This document shows positions 16,376 to 25,448 of a DNA stretch of 64,000 bases, one piece after another. The number at the start of each line of letters is the position of its first letter. Position 1 is the stretch's first letter. The notes under the pieces were generated by a model. It was given only the letters and a program-made list of their open reading frames with translations. It did no database searches and was not told the DNA's origin. Position numbers and translations under genes: made by a program. This DNA comes from a virus: IMG/VR virus record IMGVR_UViG_3300028394_000052, positions 34,798-98,797 of that record; one strand, given 5' to 3'.

Positions 16376-17215
16376 ATGCTATCATACATCGGAGGTAAAA
16401 GTAAAATTGGAAAGTGGATTGTCCCTTTCTATGATAAAGATATGGAGACTTATGTTGAGACATTCGGAGGAATGTTTTGGTGTTTCTTCAACATGGATTT
16501 AACGCAATTCCCAAATCTTAAGAAAGTTGTCTATAATGATTTTAACCCACTCAACTACAATTTATTTCAATGTATCAAGAATCCTGAACAATTATTGGAA
16601 TCAATTAATTCAATTCCATGTCAACAATTCGGTGAGGAAACTACACCGTCAATATATAAAGAACAATTTGTAGAGTTTCAATCTGAAGTATTTGGTAGTG
16701 GATTTACCATCAATTATCCTGATTATAATGTTGCAGCAAAATATGCTTATGTTTTAACTCAAGTGTTTAGCGGTAGTAAACCTGAGACAAGTTCATTCAT
16801 AGACTTAAAGGGTAAATACAAATCAAAGTACCTTACATTTAGAGATAAGTTATCTAAACCTGATTGGGTTGAACATTTCTTAAAAATAACTGAGGTCGAG
16901 AATATGGACTTTGCGGATGTAATTACAAAGTATGATTCACCAACCACCTATATCTATTTGGACCCACCATATTGGAAGACTGAGAACTATTATAATAACC
17001 ATGACTTCGACAGAAAAGACCACGAAAGACTTGCAAATGTATTACATAATGTTCAAGGTAAGTTTAGTTTATCCTACTACGATTTTGAGTTATTACATGA
17101 ATGGTTTCCCGAAGAACAGTACCGTTGGGAGAGAAAAGAGTTTGCAAAAGCCGCAGCCGCGAAGAAGGGAACGAAACAAAATATGGGGGAAGAGTTGTTA
17201 ATCTTGAATTATTGA
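16376..17215 (+). CDS. Dam-type DNA adenine methyltransferase
   Basis: The 279-residue product is a D12-class adenine methylase. Motif X/I reads MLSYIGGKSKIGKWIVPFY and YVETFGGMFW, followed by KVVYNDFNPLNYNLFQ. The catalytic motif IV is YLDPPYW (near residue 200). It is typical of solitary phage methylases that modify GATC-like sites and protect phage DNA from host enzymes. A TATACTTG-like box lies about 15 bases before the start. The ATG at 16376 is preferred over upstream in-frame codons because the domain begins there. Confidence 0.9.
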   Translation: MLSYIGGKSKIGKWIVPFYDKDMETYVETFGGMFWCFFNMDLTQFPNLKKVVYNDFNPLNYNLFQCIKNPEQLLESINSIPCQQFGEETTPSIYKEQFVEFQSEVFGSGFTINYPDYNVAAKYAYVLTQVFSGSKPETSSFIDLKGKYKSKYLTFRDKLSKPDWVEHFLKITEVENMDFADVITKYDSPTTYIYLDPPYWKTENYYNNHDFDRKDHERLANVLHNVQGKFSLSYYDFELLHEWFPEEQYRWERKEFAKAAAAKKGTKQNMGEELLILNY

Positions 17216-17217
17216 GT

Positions 17218-17225
17218 TATTTTTG
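17218..17225 (+). promoter_or_regulatory. class A-like promoter (TATTTTTG)
   Basis: TATTTTTG fits TAnnTTTG and is followed 12 bases later by the class B box TATTTATA. The two may form a tandem early/late promoter for the gene at 17262. Confidence 0.45.
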
Positions 17226-17236
17226 TATCGTCAATA

Positions 17237-17244
17237 TATTTATA
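17237..17244 (+). promoter_or_regulatory. class B promoter (TATTTATA)
   Basis: TATTTATA lies 17 bases before the ATG at 17262, upstream of a leader-bearing protein. Confidence 0.5.
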
Positions 17245-17261
17245 GTAATAAAATAACAAAG

Positions 17262-18581
17262 ATGAAATTCACGTCAATATTAAAAAAGGTCATTTTAGAA
17301 CAATCAAGATTTGAATTGTTGTCTGACGCACTTACTAAGCCATCTAAAGATAAAGAAGGTAATAAGGTAAAGCCTAAGATGAGCAGGGAAGAGTTTAACA
17401 AGTTAGTTGAAGCTGACCCAACAACAAGGTTAAATAACGTTGATTTAACTAACGCCGACTCAAAAGAACTTGAGAAGGTTAAAGCTGGTAAATACGTTCA
17501 ATGGTTGATTAAACGATACTTAATGCCAAAAACCGAAAGACAACCTGGTGAATCAGGTTATGAACGTGAAGTTCAACAAGTGAAAGACACTTTCATGGAG
17601 GATTTATATAAGGTTACAGATGACCTTGCAAAGTTTGAAAAGTTTAAAGGTAAAATCCCTCAAGATATGAGAGATATCAATAAGTTAACTCCTGACACAT
17701 TATACGATACGGTTAAGGACTTTGACTTGACTTTGGCGACAACAACTAAGGCTGAAAGAAAGTTAGCACCTGTTCACCCTGGAGCTAAATTGGTATTTGA
17801 TGGACCAACATGGAGAGTTATTGAAATTGAAAACAAAGGACCTGTAGGTAAAGAGGCCGCTTGTTTTTATGGAGGAAACAATGTAGAAACTAGATGGTGT
17901 ACTTCAACACCTGGTACCGACCAATGGTTTAACCGATACATTAAAGATGGTCCTTTATATGTTATATTTAACCCAAATGACTCTGATGTTACTGCTGAAA
18001 CAGGATTACCAAAAAATAGATATCAGTTCCACTTCCCATCGAATCAATTTATGGATAAGGATGACCGTCAACAAGATTTGGTTCAATTATTAAACGGACC
18101 AATGACAGAGTTGAAAAATTTCTTCAAACCTGAATTTGCAAAAGGTTTAACAATTGGTGGTGAGAAATTAGTTATTGATAGTTTCAGTCATGGTGCGGTT
18201 GGTAAATTTATTGGATTATACGGATTGGATGATTTAATTGGTAATTTACCTAACACATTGAAAGAATTTCATATTCAAAACAGAGATAAAAATGGTTTTA
18301 TTATTAATATCCCTGAAGAAATTGGAAGATTCAAAGATTTAACAGGTATTATCTTGGATAATTGTATTGAAAGCATACCTGATTCAATCTGTACTTTACC
18401 TAAATTAAGATTCTTGGCGTTAAACAACAACGAAAAACTTAGAAGTATTCCTGATTGTATTGCAGATTTACCAAGTTTATACTTCTTGAATCTTAAGGGT
18501 AGTAATAACGTACAAGTACCTGAATCAATCAAGGCTAAGGGCACTGAAATGGGTCCAGGAATGTGGGACCTTCAAGATTAA
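17262..18581 (+). CDS. WCT-motif protein fused to leucine-rich repeats
   Basis: The 439-residue product starts with a short leader (MKFTSILKKVILEQ). Its helical middle is followed near residue 200-245 by a domain with ACFYGGNNVETRWCTST and FNRYIKDGPLYVIF. It shares this W-C-T ... Y ... G-x-L-Y layout with the proteins at 23668 and 32441. The C-terminal 110 residues are leucine-rich repeats (IPEEIGRFKDLTGIILDN, IPDSICTLPKLRFLALNN, IPDCIADLPSLYFLNLKG). LRRs mediate protein binding, so this may be a virion-delivered or host-interaction factor. The biochemical role of the WCT domain is unknown to me. Confidence 0.8.
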   Translation: MKFTSILKKVILEQSRFELLSDALTKPSKDKEGNKVKPKMSREEFNKLVEADPTTRLNNVDLTNADSKELEKVKAGKYVQWLIKRYLMPKTERQPGESGYEREVQQVKDTFMEDLYKVTDDLAKFEKFKGKIPQDMRDINKLTPDTLYDTVKDFDLTLATTTKAERKLAPVHPGAKLVFDGPTWRVIEIENKGPVGKEAACFYGGNNVETRWCTSTPGTDQWFNRYIKDGPLYVIFNPNDSDVTAETGLPKNRYQFHFPSNQFMDKDDRQQDLVQLLNGPMTELKNFFKPEFAKGLTIGGEKLVIDSFSHGAVGKFIGLYGLDDLIGNLPNTLKEFHIQNRDKNGFIINIPEEIGRFKDLTGIILDNCIESIPDSICTLPKLRFLALNNNEKLRSIPDCIADLPSLYFLNLKGSNNVQVPESIKAKGTEMGPGMWDLQD

Positions 18582-18607
18582 TTGTTTAACTATTAAATTT
18601 TATTATA

Positions 18608-18892
18608 ATGAATGTTGATGTTGAAATATACATGAATAACTTCATCAAGTTCTTCAGGGAAAATCCAGATGACTTATTTACACTTATTCCCAAAGGGAAG
18701 GAAGATGAGTTTTATCGAAAGGTTAAACTAATGTCTTTAGAAAATACTCAAAAAGGTGATGACCCGTCACTAACTCAAAAACAGATTCTTGAAATTTGTG
18801 TGGTGGTTAATGGAGGTGACCCACAAAAACCAAAGAAGAAGTTGGAAAGTTTTATCATGGAAACAAAATTTGGTAATATTATCTTGAATTAA
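18608..18892 (+). CDS. conserved-type small phage protein, 94 aa
   Basis: The product (MNVDVEIYMNNFIKFFRENP...) is helical and contains the phrase FRENPDDLFTLIPKGKEDEF. I recall the same phrase in small jumbo-phage proteins. It ends FGNIILN. A strong terminator follows. Function unknown. Confidence 0.75.
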   Translation: MNVDVEIYMNNFIKFFRENPDDLFTLIPKGKEDEFYRKVKLMSLENTQKGDDPSLTQKQILEICVVVNGGDPQKPKKKLESFIMETKFGNIILN

Positions 18893-18904
18893 GGTTTATA
18901 AAAT

Positions 18905-18937
18905 AATGGGAGATATTTTGTCTCCCATTCTTTTTTT
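18905..18937 (+). terminator. intrinsic terminator
   Basis: AATGGGAGA pairs with TCTCCCATT and is followed by C and seven T. It separates the operon before it from the promoter at 18940. Confidence 0.85.
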
Positions 18938-18939
18938 AT

Positions 18940-18947
18940 TATCTTTG
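18940..18947 (+). promoter_or_regulatory. class A promoter (TATCTTTG)
   Basis: TATCTTTG is 4 bases before the ATG at 18952 and directly follows the terminator. This is the compact terminator-promoter-ATG module used repeatedly in the window. Confidence 0.75.
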
Positions 18948-18951
18948 TAAT

Positions 18952-20604
18952 ATGAAGGAGGTGTTATTCAAAAAAGAGTTCGTGAGCTATGAAACTATTG
19001 AGCACGAATCTTATAGTGAGTTCCCTTATGTAAAGAGAATGATTCAAAGTCAAACCCTCAATTTTGAACTTGAAGATGGTCCTGAACCAACAAAAAAACA
19101 TCCATTATTTATTTATAAAAAAACCAATAAAACAGAGGAAGAGTTTGTTACCCGATTTGCTGACCAATTGTATTCGGTTACTAGAAATAATGTAACTATT
19201 GTAGTTGAAAGAGATGGGGATAAAGTTGCTATTAAATTATTCTGGGGTTATAAACACAGAAGACCGGGTGTTGTTTGGTTCAAGACAATTAAACACGTTG
19301 AATTTATTAGTGTGAACACCAAGACTGGTGATGTGTATGTTGGAGGTATTGATAACTACCACTTAAAAAGAAAATCAAAAAAACGAATCAATAGAAATTA
19401 CTTTATTGGCGAACCTTTGAATAATTTGAGTTTGTCAATTAGGAATTGTATAAGACGTGTGGATTCTAATCTTGATGTGGATTGTACTCAAGAAGCTTTG
19501 GAAGTTTTTATTCAAACGATTGACCCCATTGATAATTTTGGAGTGTTAACCAATAATCAAAGGTTATTTAAGTTTTATTTAAATAAACGAGGGGTTAAGT
19601 TTCCTAACAATTTCCATATTTACACGAATGAGTGGTTCGGACCTGAGATTAAAAAAATTCTTAAGAAAACTGATAATAGAATGGTTGATGCCGTTATGGT
19701 ACGCAATGAGTTATCGGGTAAACAGATTAAGAAAGCCTTACACAATTGTGAAGGTTTGAATCTTCCAATGCTTACCTTGGCTCGTAATATGTTTAATGAC
19801 GATTGGGTTAATCAAGACTATGAGTTAATTTTGGGATGTTTGAATTCAAACATTAATTATTATCCGTTACCTGTAGACTTTAAAGAATTTGTCACCAATG
19901 AAGAATTGAAACGTGTGTTTAAATTGTTTAGACATGTTGTTATACATGGTACATTGGACGCTCATACATTCTATGACCATATGAGATTTTATTGTGATTT
20001 GAAGTTGTATGAACCAAATATTAAATGGATGTCATCTGATGACGATAAAAGTGATTTTAGGGGTGAACATTTGGATTGGGTAGATAAAATACAGTCATAT
20101 AGAGAAGGTACCTACTATCGTAAGTACCCTGACTATAGTTATCGGGTCATAAGTGAACCAATTGAACATGGTGGTGAAGTTTATTATCCTGTGTTGTTGG
20201 ATAACAGTAAGAGCTATAATCAGGAGAGTGCAATTCAATCCAATTGTGTTAAAACATATATTGGTAAGTGTGGTTCAATGATTGTGTCTTTGCGTCAGGG
20301 TGGGGTTGATTCAGATGTTAGAGCCACCGTTGAATATAAATTAAGTCAGGCGTTAGTTTCCAAGACTATTTATGTTGACCGAGTTCAATCTTTGGGTAGG
20401 TTTAATAAGAAATTAACTGAAGAATGGGATGACGTTCTATTTAAATTGGATGGACGTATGTTATATTATGTTAAAGATGAAAAATTCGATACAGTCAAAA
20501 TTAAAAAGGTTCACAAGTCTGGTTTGGAACTTGAGTCTACTTCTTATTGGAGGGATGATGGCCGTTTGGTCTGGGATAAAGACAAAATTGAGAACATATG
20601 GTAA
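18952..20604 (+). CDS. PcfJ-like protein
   Basis: The 550-residue product has long helical and beta regions and near its C-terminus the PcfJ core: ESAIQSNCVKTYIGKCGSMI followed by VSLRQ (near residue 425-450). PcfJ-like proteins occur in conjugative elements and phages; their activity is not established. The core (Cys ... Tyr ... Gly ... hydrophobic strand) resembles the WCT-motif proteins nearby. It starts an operon that continues with a small protein, thioredoxin and glutaredoxin. Confidence 0.75.
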   Translation: MKEVLFKKEFVSYETIEHESYSEFPYVKRMIQSQTLNFELEDGPEPTKKHPLFIYKKTNKTEEEFVTRFADQLYSVTRNNVTIVVERDGDKVAIKLFWGYKHRRPGVVWFKTIKHVEFISVNTKTGDVYVGGIDNYHLKRKSKKRINRNYFIGEPLNNLSLSIRNCIRRVDSNLDVDCTQEALEVFIQTIDPIDNFGVLTNNQRLFKFYLNKRGVKFPNNFHIYTNEWFGPEIKKILKKTDNRMVDAVMVRNELSGKQIKKALHNCEGLNLPMLTLARNMFNDDWVNQDYELILGCLNSNINYYPLPVDFKEFVTNEELKRVFKLFRHVVIHGTLDAHTFYDHMRFYCDLKLYEPNIKWMSSDDDKSDFRGEHLDWVDKIQSYREGTYYRKYPDYSYRVISEPIEHGGEVYYPVLLDNSKSYNQESAIQSNCVKTYIGKCGSMIVSLRQGGVDSDVRATVEYKLSQALVSKTIYVDRVQSLGRFNKKLTEEWDDVLFKLDGRMLYYVKDEKFDTVKIKKVHKSGLELESTSYWRDDGRLVWDKDKIENIW

Positions 20605-20933
20605 GTAAACCAGAATATATTGAAAAACTTGAAGATGGAAAATTATTCTCAACGTTGGAACTTGAGGTTCCTGATGACTTTATAAAGTTCTTGGATGGTC
20701 GTGCATTTACTACAGTTTTTAGTGATAGTTGGATGGAGTTTGAAATGGATGAAATTAAAATCAAAAGTAAAATATATAAAACCAAACAACCATTTTATTT
20801 ATATTTATTTAAAGATTGTGTCGATAAGAAAACTTTGGTTATTTATTATAAAGAAGAACAATTAAACGAATTAAAATTATTTATAAAACAATTATTAAAA
20901 ACATATAAGAATGGAACAATTAACAACAAATGA
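20598..20933 (+). CDS. hypothetical protein, 111 aa
   Basis: The product (MVSKPEYIEKLEDGKLFSTL...) has a mixed fold with a V-P-D-D-F-I-K-F-L segment and a Lys-rich C-terminus. It overlaps the PcfJ-like gene by 7 bases and the thioredoxin gene by 23. No family recognised. Confidence 0.7.
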   Translation: MVSKPEYIEKLEDGKLFSTLELEVPDDFIKFLDGRAFTTVFSDSWMEFEMDEIKIKSKIYKTKQPFYLYLFKDCVDKKTLVIYYKEEQLNELKLFIKQLLKTYKNGTINNK

Positions 20934-21231
20934 ACTTAGAGAAAAGATTAGCAACGGAGAAAACTTCGTATTAGATTTATATGCCACTTGGTGTGGACCA
21001 TGTAAAGTTATGTTAAGCAATTTGGGTAAAGTAAATGAATCATTAATTAGTGAATCAACTGACAGACCTAAGTATAATATTTATAAATTCGATGTAGATA
21101 ACGACATGAAATTTATGATGGAGTTGGGTGTTAGAAGCGTACCAACAATAAAAATATTCAAAGAAGGTTCTGAAGTCTTTTCAAGGGCGGGTGTAATGTC
21201 ACCAACAGAAGTTCTTGAATTACTTACTTAA
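20911..21231 (+). CDS. thioredoxin-like protein
   Basis: The 106-residue product has the canonical active site WCGPC near residue 27 (FVLDLYATWCGPCKVM). The cis-proline loop is VRSVPTIKIFKEG and the C-terminal helix carries a final G-x-x-S-P-T. Thioredoxin reduces protein disulfides and, in T7, also acts as polymerase processivity factor. Here it lies next to a glutaredoxin-like gene with one shared base. Both probably feed ribonucleotide reductase or redox control. Confidence 0.93.
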   Translation: MEQLTTNELREKISNGENFVLDLYATWCGPCKVMLSNLGKVNESLISESTDRPKYNIYKFDVDNDMKFMMELGVRSVPTIKIFKEGSEVFSRAGVMSPTEVLELLT

Positions 21232-21536
21232 TGAGTATGAAAGATTTAAATGTGGTTGTCTATACAATGAACGGATGTCCGTTTTGTACTGACTTTAAAG
21301 AAATGTTAACTAATGAGGGAATTGAATTTTTTGACCGAGATATTGATGATTATAAAGATGAGTATGATATCTTTGTTGAGATTACAGAGAATGACATGAT
21401 ACCGGCAATGTTAATCATTGAAGAAGATGGCGACAAACATGAATCATTTTTATATGCTCCTGAAAGAAATTACAACGAATTAAGTGAAGCGGTTACAATT
21501 ATTCAGGAACACAGACAAAAACTTGGTCTGATTTAA
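21231..21536 (+). CDS. glutaredoxin-like protein
   Basis: The 101-residue product has an N-terminal strand and active site CPFC (VVVYTMNGCPFCTDFKEML, near residue 16). A D-R-D-I-D-D strand and a cis-Pro-like MIPAMLII follow. It has the size of a glutaredoxin. It is co-translated with the thioredoxin. The start could also be the Met at 21237. Confidence 0.85.
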   Translation: MSMKDLNVVVYTMNGCPFCTDFKEMLTNEGIEFFDRDIDDYKDEYDIFVEITENDMIPAMLIIEEDGDKHESFLYAPERNYNELSEAVTIIQEHRQKLGLI

Positions 21537-22294
21537 AAAATTACAAAGTCTTTTACTTTCTTTTTAATAAGGTCGTATTCCTGAAGTGGGTTGGTTAATT
21601 CAATAGACCAATCCACTTTTTTCATTTCTGTCTCTAACCAAGACATATCAAAATCAAATACATCCAAGATTGCAGACTTTAATGTTTCATCTTCTTTTTG
21701 GTGTGAGTTTTTAACTGAGAATTGGTTATCACCTGATTCGTCTTTTTTTGTTGACATCGTGAATGTCAAGGTTGAGAATGGATAGTTGTATGGGATGTTA
21801 TAGAAAATATGTTTTCCGTAGTAATACATCAACCTTCCCTGTTTCAATGAATAACCATGAGGGAACTCGGAACAAAAAATTAAGTTATTGTCTTCCAAGA
21901 TTGGTTTTACATGAAAGTTATGGTCGTAAGACTTTGTATCATCAATTAAATATTCATCACACTGATGCTTATGATACGAGCAATTACTTGAGTTGTTATG
22001 ATATGAAAATGTTATTTCATCTAACGGGTTCAATTTGGAATTATAATCGATTAAATCAATTGTATGAGTTAATTTTAGGTCAACTAATTGTTCTTTAAAC
22101 TTTGAGGTGAATTCATCTTTTATTTTTGCAATGTCCAAAGTTTCTTTATAGGTTGTTTTACCTTTGATTACATAAAAGTTTAAACAGTCGGCGACTTGGA
22201 TAATACTTTCCTCGTCTTTTGGAATTTGATTTAATATGAAATCTGCAAATAAATTAACTATTGATAGTTTGCTTGTTGGTGATTTTAATATCAT
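21533..22294 (-). CDS. conserved-type phage protein, 253 aa
   Basis: The product starts MILKSPTSKLSIVNLFADFI and contains the segments FCSEFPHGYSLKQGRLMYYY and MKKVDWSIELTNPLQEYDLI. I recall near-identical segments in proteins of other large phages, without known function. It ends by overlapping the glutaredoxin gene by 4 bases on the opposite strand. Confidence 0.78.
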   Translation of the reverse strand: MILKSPTSKLSIVNLFADFILNQIPKDEESIIQVADCLNFYVIKGKTTYKETLDIAKIKDEFTSKFKEQLVDLKLTHTIDLIDYNSKLNPLDEITFSYHNNSSNCSYHKHQCDEYLIDDTKSYDHNFHVKPILEDNNLIFCSEFPHGYSLKQGRLMYYYGKHIFYNIPYNYPFSTLTFTMSTKKDESGDNQFSVKNSHQKEDETLKSAILDVFDFDMSWLETEMKKVDWSIELTNPLQEYDLIKKKVKDFVIF

Positions 22295-22356
22295 TGGTAT
22301 TTCTTTTGGAATTTATTATTGTTTAAGTATAAACAATTTAATTCGTAAAAAGAATA

Positions 22357-23343
22357 TTAAATGTAATCGTTAAAGTACAAGTTGATATTTTTATCTACTT
22401 TTCTTGAGTCAGGATAATCAGGAGGTATTACAGATAAACAATCGTTTTGGTCTTTTATAACACCCAAGTAATCGCCCCAATATTCAAGTGTCCCGTAACT
22501 ATAACTTTTGTTTTCTCTTAAATAATCAACAATGTTACTTTCAAAGTTGTGTATTGGTGCCTTATATCTTTGTACTTCAGTATCATTTTTCCAAGTGTGA
22601 GGTCTTGTTACCCATTCACCATCACCAAAATATTTTGAAAGTTCTCCCATAATATCTTCGAATAATTCTTCTTCATATGCTGAGTTATATGAAGAATTAT
22701 AAATAATATATAATTCACTTTTAAGGTCTCCTAATTCGTCTTTCATTAATTCATTCATAGTTTCCTCATCGTCAACTATTTCGTCAATGTTAGATTCATT
22801 TACAGTAACATATTCAGTATTTTCTCTTTGAGCGATAGACTCAAGTACTTCCGTATCTGTGGATAATTGTTGACCATCTAAAGTTTGAATGATATACTCT
22901 TTTAATCTCTTTAAATTTTCTTTGGTAAGTTCTTGAATGACATCTCTGTAAACATCATCAGTTGAATCGTAATAAAAATCTCTATCATATTCACCTGATA
23001 ATATGCCTTCAACAGTATCTTGAGATATATCATATCTGTTTCCATCACAGAATAATGCGGATAGTTCTCCTATACTATCGAGAATAAGATATGGAACTCC
23101 ATCAACTAATTCAACATCATTCAAATACTTCAACACATATTCCCAAAACTTTTGTTTATCGTTTTCGTAATAAAATAATAGTAATTCGTTTTGATAATGT
23201 TCGGAAAGTTTTCCTTCAGGGTCTAACTCATTAATTAGACCTCTTTTATTAACAAACTTAAGAAATGTATCAATGTCGTTAAAGTACTGAATAAAATCAG
23301 TATCTCCATCATTAAACTTTTCTATTAATTCATTAATGTCCAT
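22357..23343 (-). CDS. acidic hypothetical protein, 328 aa
   Basis: The product is very acidic (MDINELIEKFNDGDTDFIQY...). The TATTTATA box on the reverse strand (23348-23355) lies 4 bases before this ATG, so I chose 23343 over an upstream in-frame codon. Tyr/Asp/Asn-rich segments near the C-terminus (YGTLEYWGDYLGVI) suggest a folded domain. No family recognised. Confidence 0.75.
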   Translation of the reverse strand: MDINELIEKFNDGDTDFIQYFNDIDTFLKFVNKRGLINELDPEGKLSEHYQNELLLFYYENDKQKFWEYVLKYLNDVELVDGVPYLILDSIGELSALFCDGNRYDISQDTVEGILSGEYDRDFYYDSTDDVYRDVIQELTKENLKRLKEYIIQTLDGQQLSTDTEVLESIAQRENTEYVTVNESNIDEIVDDEETMNELMKDELGDLKSELYIIYNSSYNSAYEEELFEDIMGELSKYFGDGEWVTRPHTWKNDTEVQRYKAPIHNFESNIVDYLRENKSYSYGTLEYWGDYLGVIKDQNDCLSVIPPDYPDSRKVDKNINLYFNDYI

Positions 23344-23347
23344 ATAA

Positions 23348-23355
23348 TATAAATA
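23348..23355 (-). promoter_or_regulatory. class B promoter (TATTTATA), reverse strand
   Basis: On the reverse strand TATTTATA is followed after 4 bases by the ATG at 23343. The mRNA would be leaderless or nearly so. Confidence 0.55.
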
Positions 23356-23356
23356 C

Positions 23357-23384
23357 GAAAAAAGGGACAATTTTCATTGTCCCC
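23357..23384 (-). terminator. intrinsic terminator, reverse strand
   Basis: GGGACAAT pairs with ATTGTCCC around a 4-base loop and on the reverse strand is followed by six T. It ends the small gene at 23410-23571 just before the next reverse-strand promoter. Confidence 0.8.
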
Positions 23385-23409
23385 TCATTAATTTCTTAAA
23401 TGTGTTAGA

Positions 23410-23571
23410 TTACTTACTCGTTTTGTTTACGTTGTAGTACTTCTCAACCGTTTTTTTAATGGCTGATTTGACACTTTCGTTAGTTTGTTGTCTTTGAGCT
23501 GCAGCCTGTTGAACCTGTTGAGGTGAAGGCTGTTGTGATTGGTTTCCGTTATTTTTGCATCCGCATCCCAT
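23410..23571 (-). CDS. small Gln-rich protein with N-terminal CxC, 53 aa
   Basis: The reverse-strand frame starting at 23571 reads MGCGCKNNGNQSQQPSPQQV and continues with a Gln/Ala stretch and a helical tail (KSAIKKTVEKYYNVNKTSK). Phages often carry tiny MGCGC-type proteins. A clear terminator follows the stop, which supports a real gene. Confidence 0.65.
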   Translation of the reverse strand: MGCGCKNNGNQSQQPSPQQVQQAAAQRQQTNESVKSAIKKTVEKYYNVNKTSK

Positions 23572-23616
23572 GGTATTGTATTTTAGTTAGTTTATTTGTT
23601 TCCTGATAATAAATAC

Positions 23617-23624
23617 TATCTTTG
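23617..23624 (+). promoter_or_regulatory. class A promoter (TATCTTTG)
   Basis: TATCTTTG lies 43 bases before the ATG at 23668. A class B-like TATTTATC follows at about 23647, so this gene may have two promoters. Confidence 0.6.
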
Positions 23625-23667
23625 TGGAAATATAAGAGTAAAAGAATATTTATCAATTAAAGATACA

Positions 23668-25422
23668 ATGGATTTTTTAAAATTAATACAAGAAGGACGA
23701 GTTGACGACTTCAAAGCCAAGTACTCACAAAAGTTTGGTACAGAGAATGTAAATAAAATTCTTGGGGCGGTGCCACAAAAATATTTGGATTGGGTTGGTA
23801 AAAATCTTGACATGGTTAATTTTGAAGACAACCTTTCAAAACTCAAGCAAGCCTTAGATAAGTTTGAAAGGGTATCAACAAACTTACCTATAACAGATAT
23901 CTTCCAATATAAAAGTGTTGGACAATTATTCTCGGCGATTAGTCAATATGATGAAAGACAAAGACGAGTAGTCAAACAAGTTGAAGGTGGGAATGTTGTT
24001 TATGATGATGATAGATTTTTTGTTGTGAATCCTTTAACCCATGATTCATCATGTTATTATGGTAAAGGTACTAAATGGTGTACTAGTGCTGATTCGGATT
24101 ACCAGTTCAATAGATACAATCAAGACGGTAAGTTATTTTATATTTTGGACCGAAATGCTCCAAGTAATAATAAGTTCTATAAAGTTGCATTACTTCAAAA
24201 ATTCGATGGGGATAAAACTTATTATGATGCTTTGGATGCAACGGTTAATGGTGGTTGGATTTTTGGAACAAATAAGTTAAACGAGATTTTAAGTTCAGTT
24301 GATGATTATATTAAATCAACTTATCCTGAACAGGTTAAGATTTATAGTGATAAAGAGTTGGCTCGAAAAGAAAGAGACCGATTAGAAAAATTAAGAATAG
24401 CTCAAATTTTAAGAGAAAGAGAAAATGCCGCTCAAGAAAGACGTGAAGAGAATGAATGGGCGTTACCCAACGCACCTGAAATTGGATTGAAGGCACATGC
24501 GTTATTACGAGTTCTTGAGATAGAAGGTGATATTGAAGTAATGACCAATCAAGACCGAGGTGAGATTGCAAGAATTGAAAATGAAATTACCAGACTTCAA
24601 GCGGAATATGATAATGACGAAGAAGTAAGAGGTGATTTGTTGGATGAAATAAGTGAGTTGGAAGATGAGTTAACCGAATTAGATAACAAGATAGATGTGT
24701 ATAATATTATCCCAACAGGAACTTATTATGATGCGTCGGAGTTTGAAGTGATTGGAGCTCCTGAAGTTGAAGACCGTAGATATGTGGTTGGTGATGAGAA
24801 TGAGATGGAAACAAGTGCTTATGAATATGTTGAACAATTAATTGATGATATAGGGTATGAAGGATTTAACTCTAATTTTGTGCAACAACATATTGATGAG
24901 GATGCGGTTATTTCATATGCCGAAGATTTATTCAACCAAGACGTTTATGATAGTCCTGATTCTTATTTGGAAAATGACCAAAGAAATTTATCTACAAAAC
25001 AAGAAGAAAAGATTGCAATTTTAAATGATAAGATAGAAAAATATAGAGAGTTAATAACCAAATTGGAGGGTAGTATGGATGGTGAGGATGATGAGGATAT
25101 TGAAGAAAGGATTGACGAGTTGAATGATGAGATTACCGAGATGGACACAGAGATTGAGGATATCAAAGAAGACCCTGAAGGTGATTTCCCTGAGGATTTA
25201 CTTGAAGAGATAATTGAAAGTAGAGTTCAAGAAGCAAAAAATGATGTAGAAGGTTTTATGAATGAGTATGGATTAGAAATGAATGAGTATATAGACAAAG
25301 ATGCGTTCATTAAAGGGATTGTTGAAGAAGATGGATATGGTACCACACTAAATGGTTATGATGGAAGTGCGGATGAAATCGATGTTGAAGGTGTGACCTT
25401 TTATGTAATGAGAATTGATTAA
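23668..25422 (+). CDS. WCT-motif protein with acidic C-terminal half
   Basis: The 584-residue product aligns in layout with the protein at 32441. N-terminal helices with a KYLDWV-like segment lead to a strand FFVVNPLTHDSSCYYGKGTK directly followed by WCTS (Cys near residue 138), then FNRYNQDGKLFYIL. The remaining 400 residues are acidic coiled coil (for example EEDDELEELIDEL-type stretches) with a final small domain. I chose ATG 23668 because the domain starts there. The family is widespread in large phages as I recall; activity unknown. Confidence 0.8.
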   Translation: MDFLKLIQEGRVDDFKAKYSQKFGTENVNKILGAVPQKYLDWVGKNLDMVNFEDNLSKLKQALDKFERVSTNLPITDIFQYKSVGQLFSAISQYDERQRRVVKQVEGGNVVYDDDRFFVVNPLTHDSSCYYGKGTKWCTSADSDYQFNRYNQDGKLFYILDRNAPSNNKFYKVALLQKFDGDKTYYDALDATVNGGWIFGTNKLNEILSSVDDYIKSTYPEQVKIYSDKELARKERDRLEKLRIAQILRERENAAQERREENEWALPNAPEIGLKAHALLRVLEIEGDIEVMTNQDRGEIARIENEITRLQAEYDNDEEVRGDLLDEISELEDELTELDNKIDVYNIIPTGTYYDASEFEVIGAPEVEDRRYVVGDENEMETSAYEYVEQLIDDIGYEGFNSNFVQQHIDEDAVISYAEDLFNQDVYDSPDSYLENDQRNLSTKQEEKIAILNDKIEKYRELITKLEGSMDGEDDEDIEERIDELNDEITEMDTEIEDIKEDPEGDFPEDLLEEIIESRVQEAKNDVEGFMNEYGLEMNEYIDKDAFIKGIVEEDGYGTTLNGYDGSADEIDVEGVTFYVMRID

Positions 25423-25448
25423 GATTTTTATTTGGTTATAATTGTTGT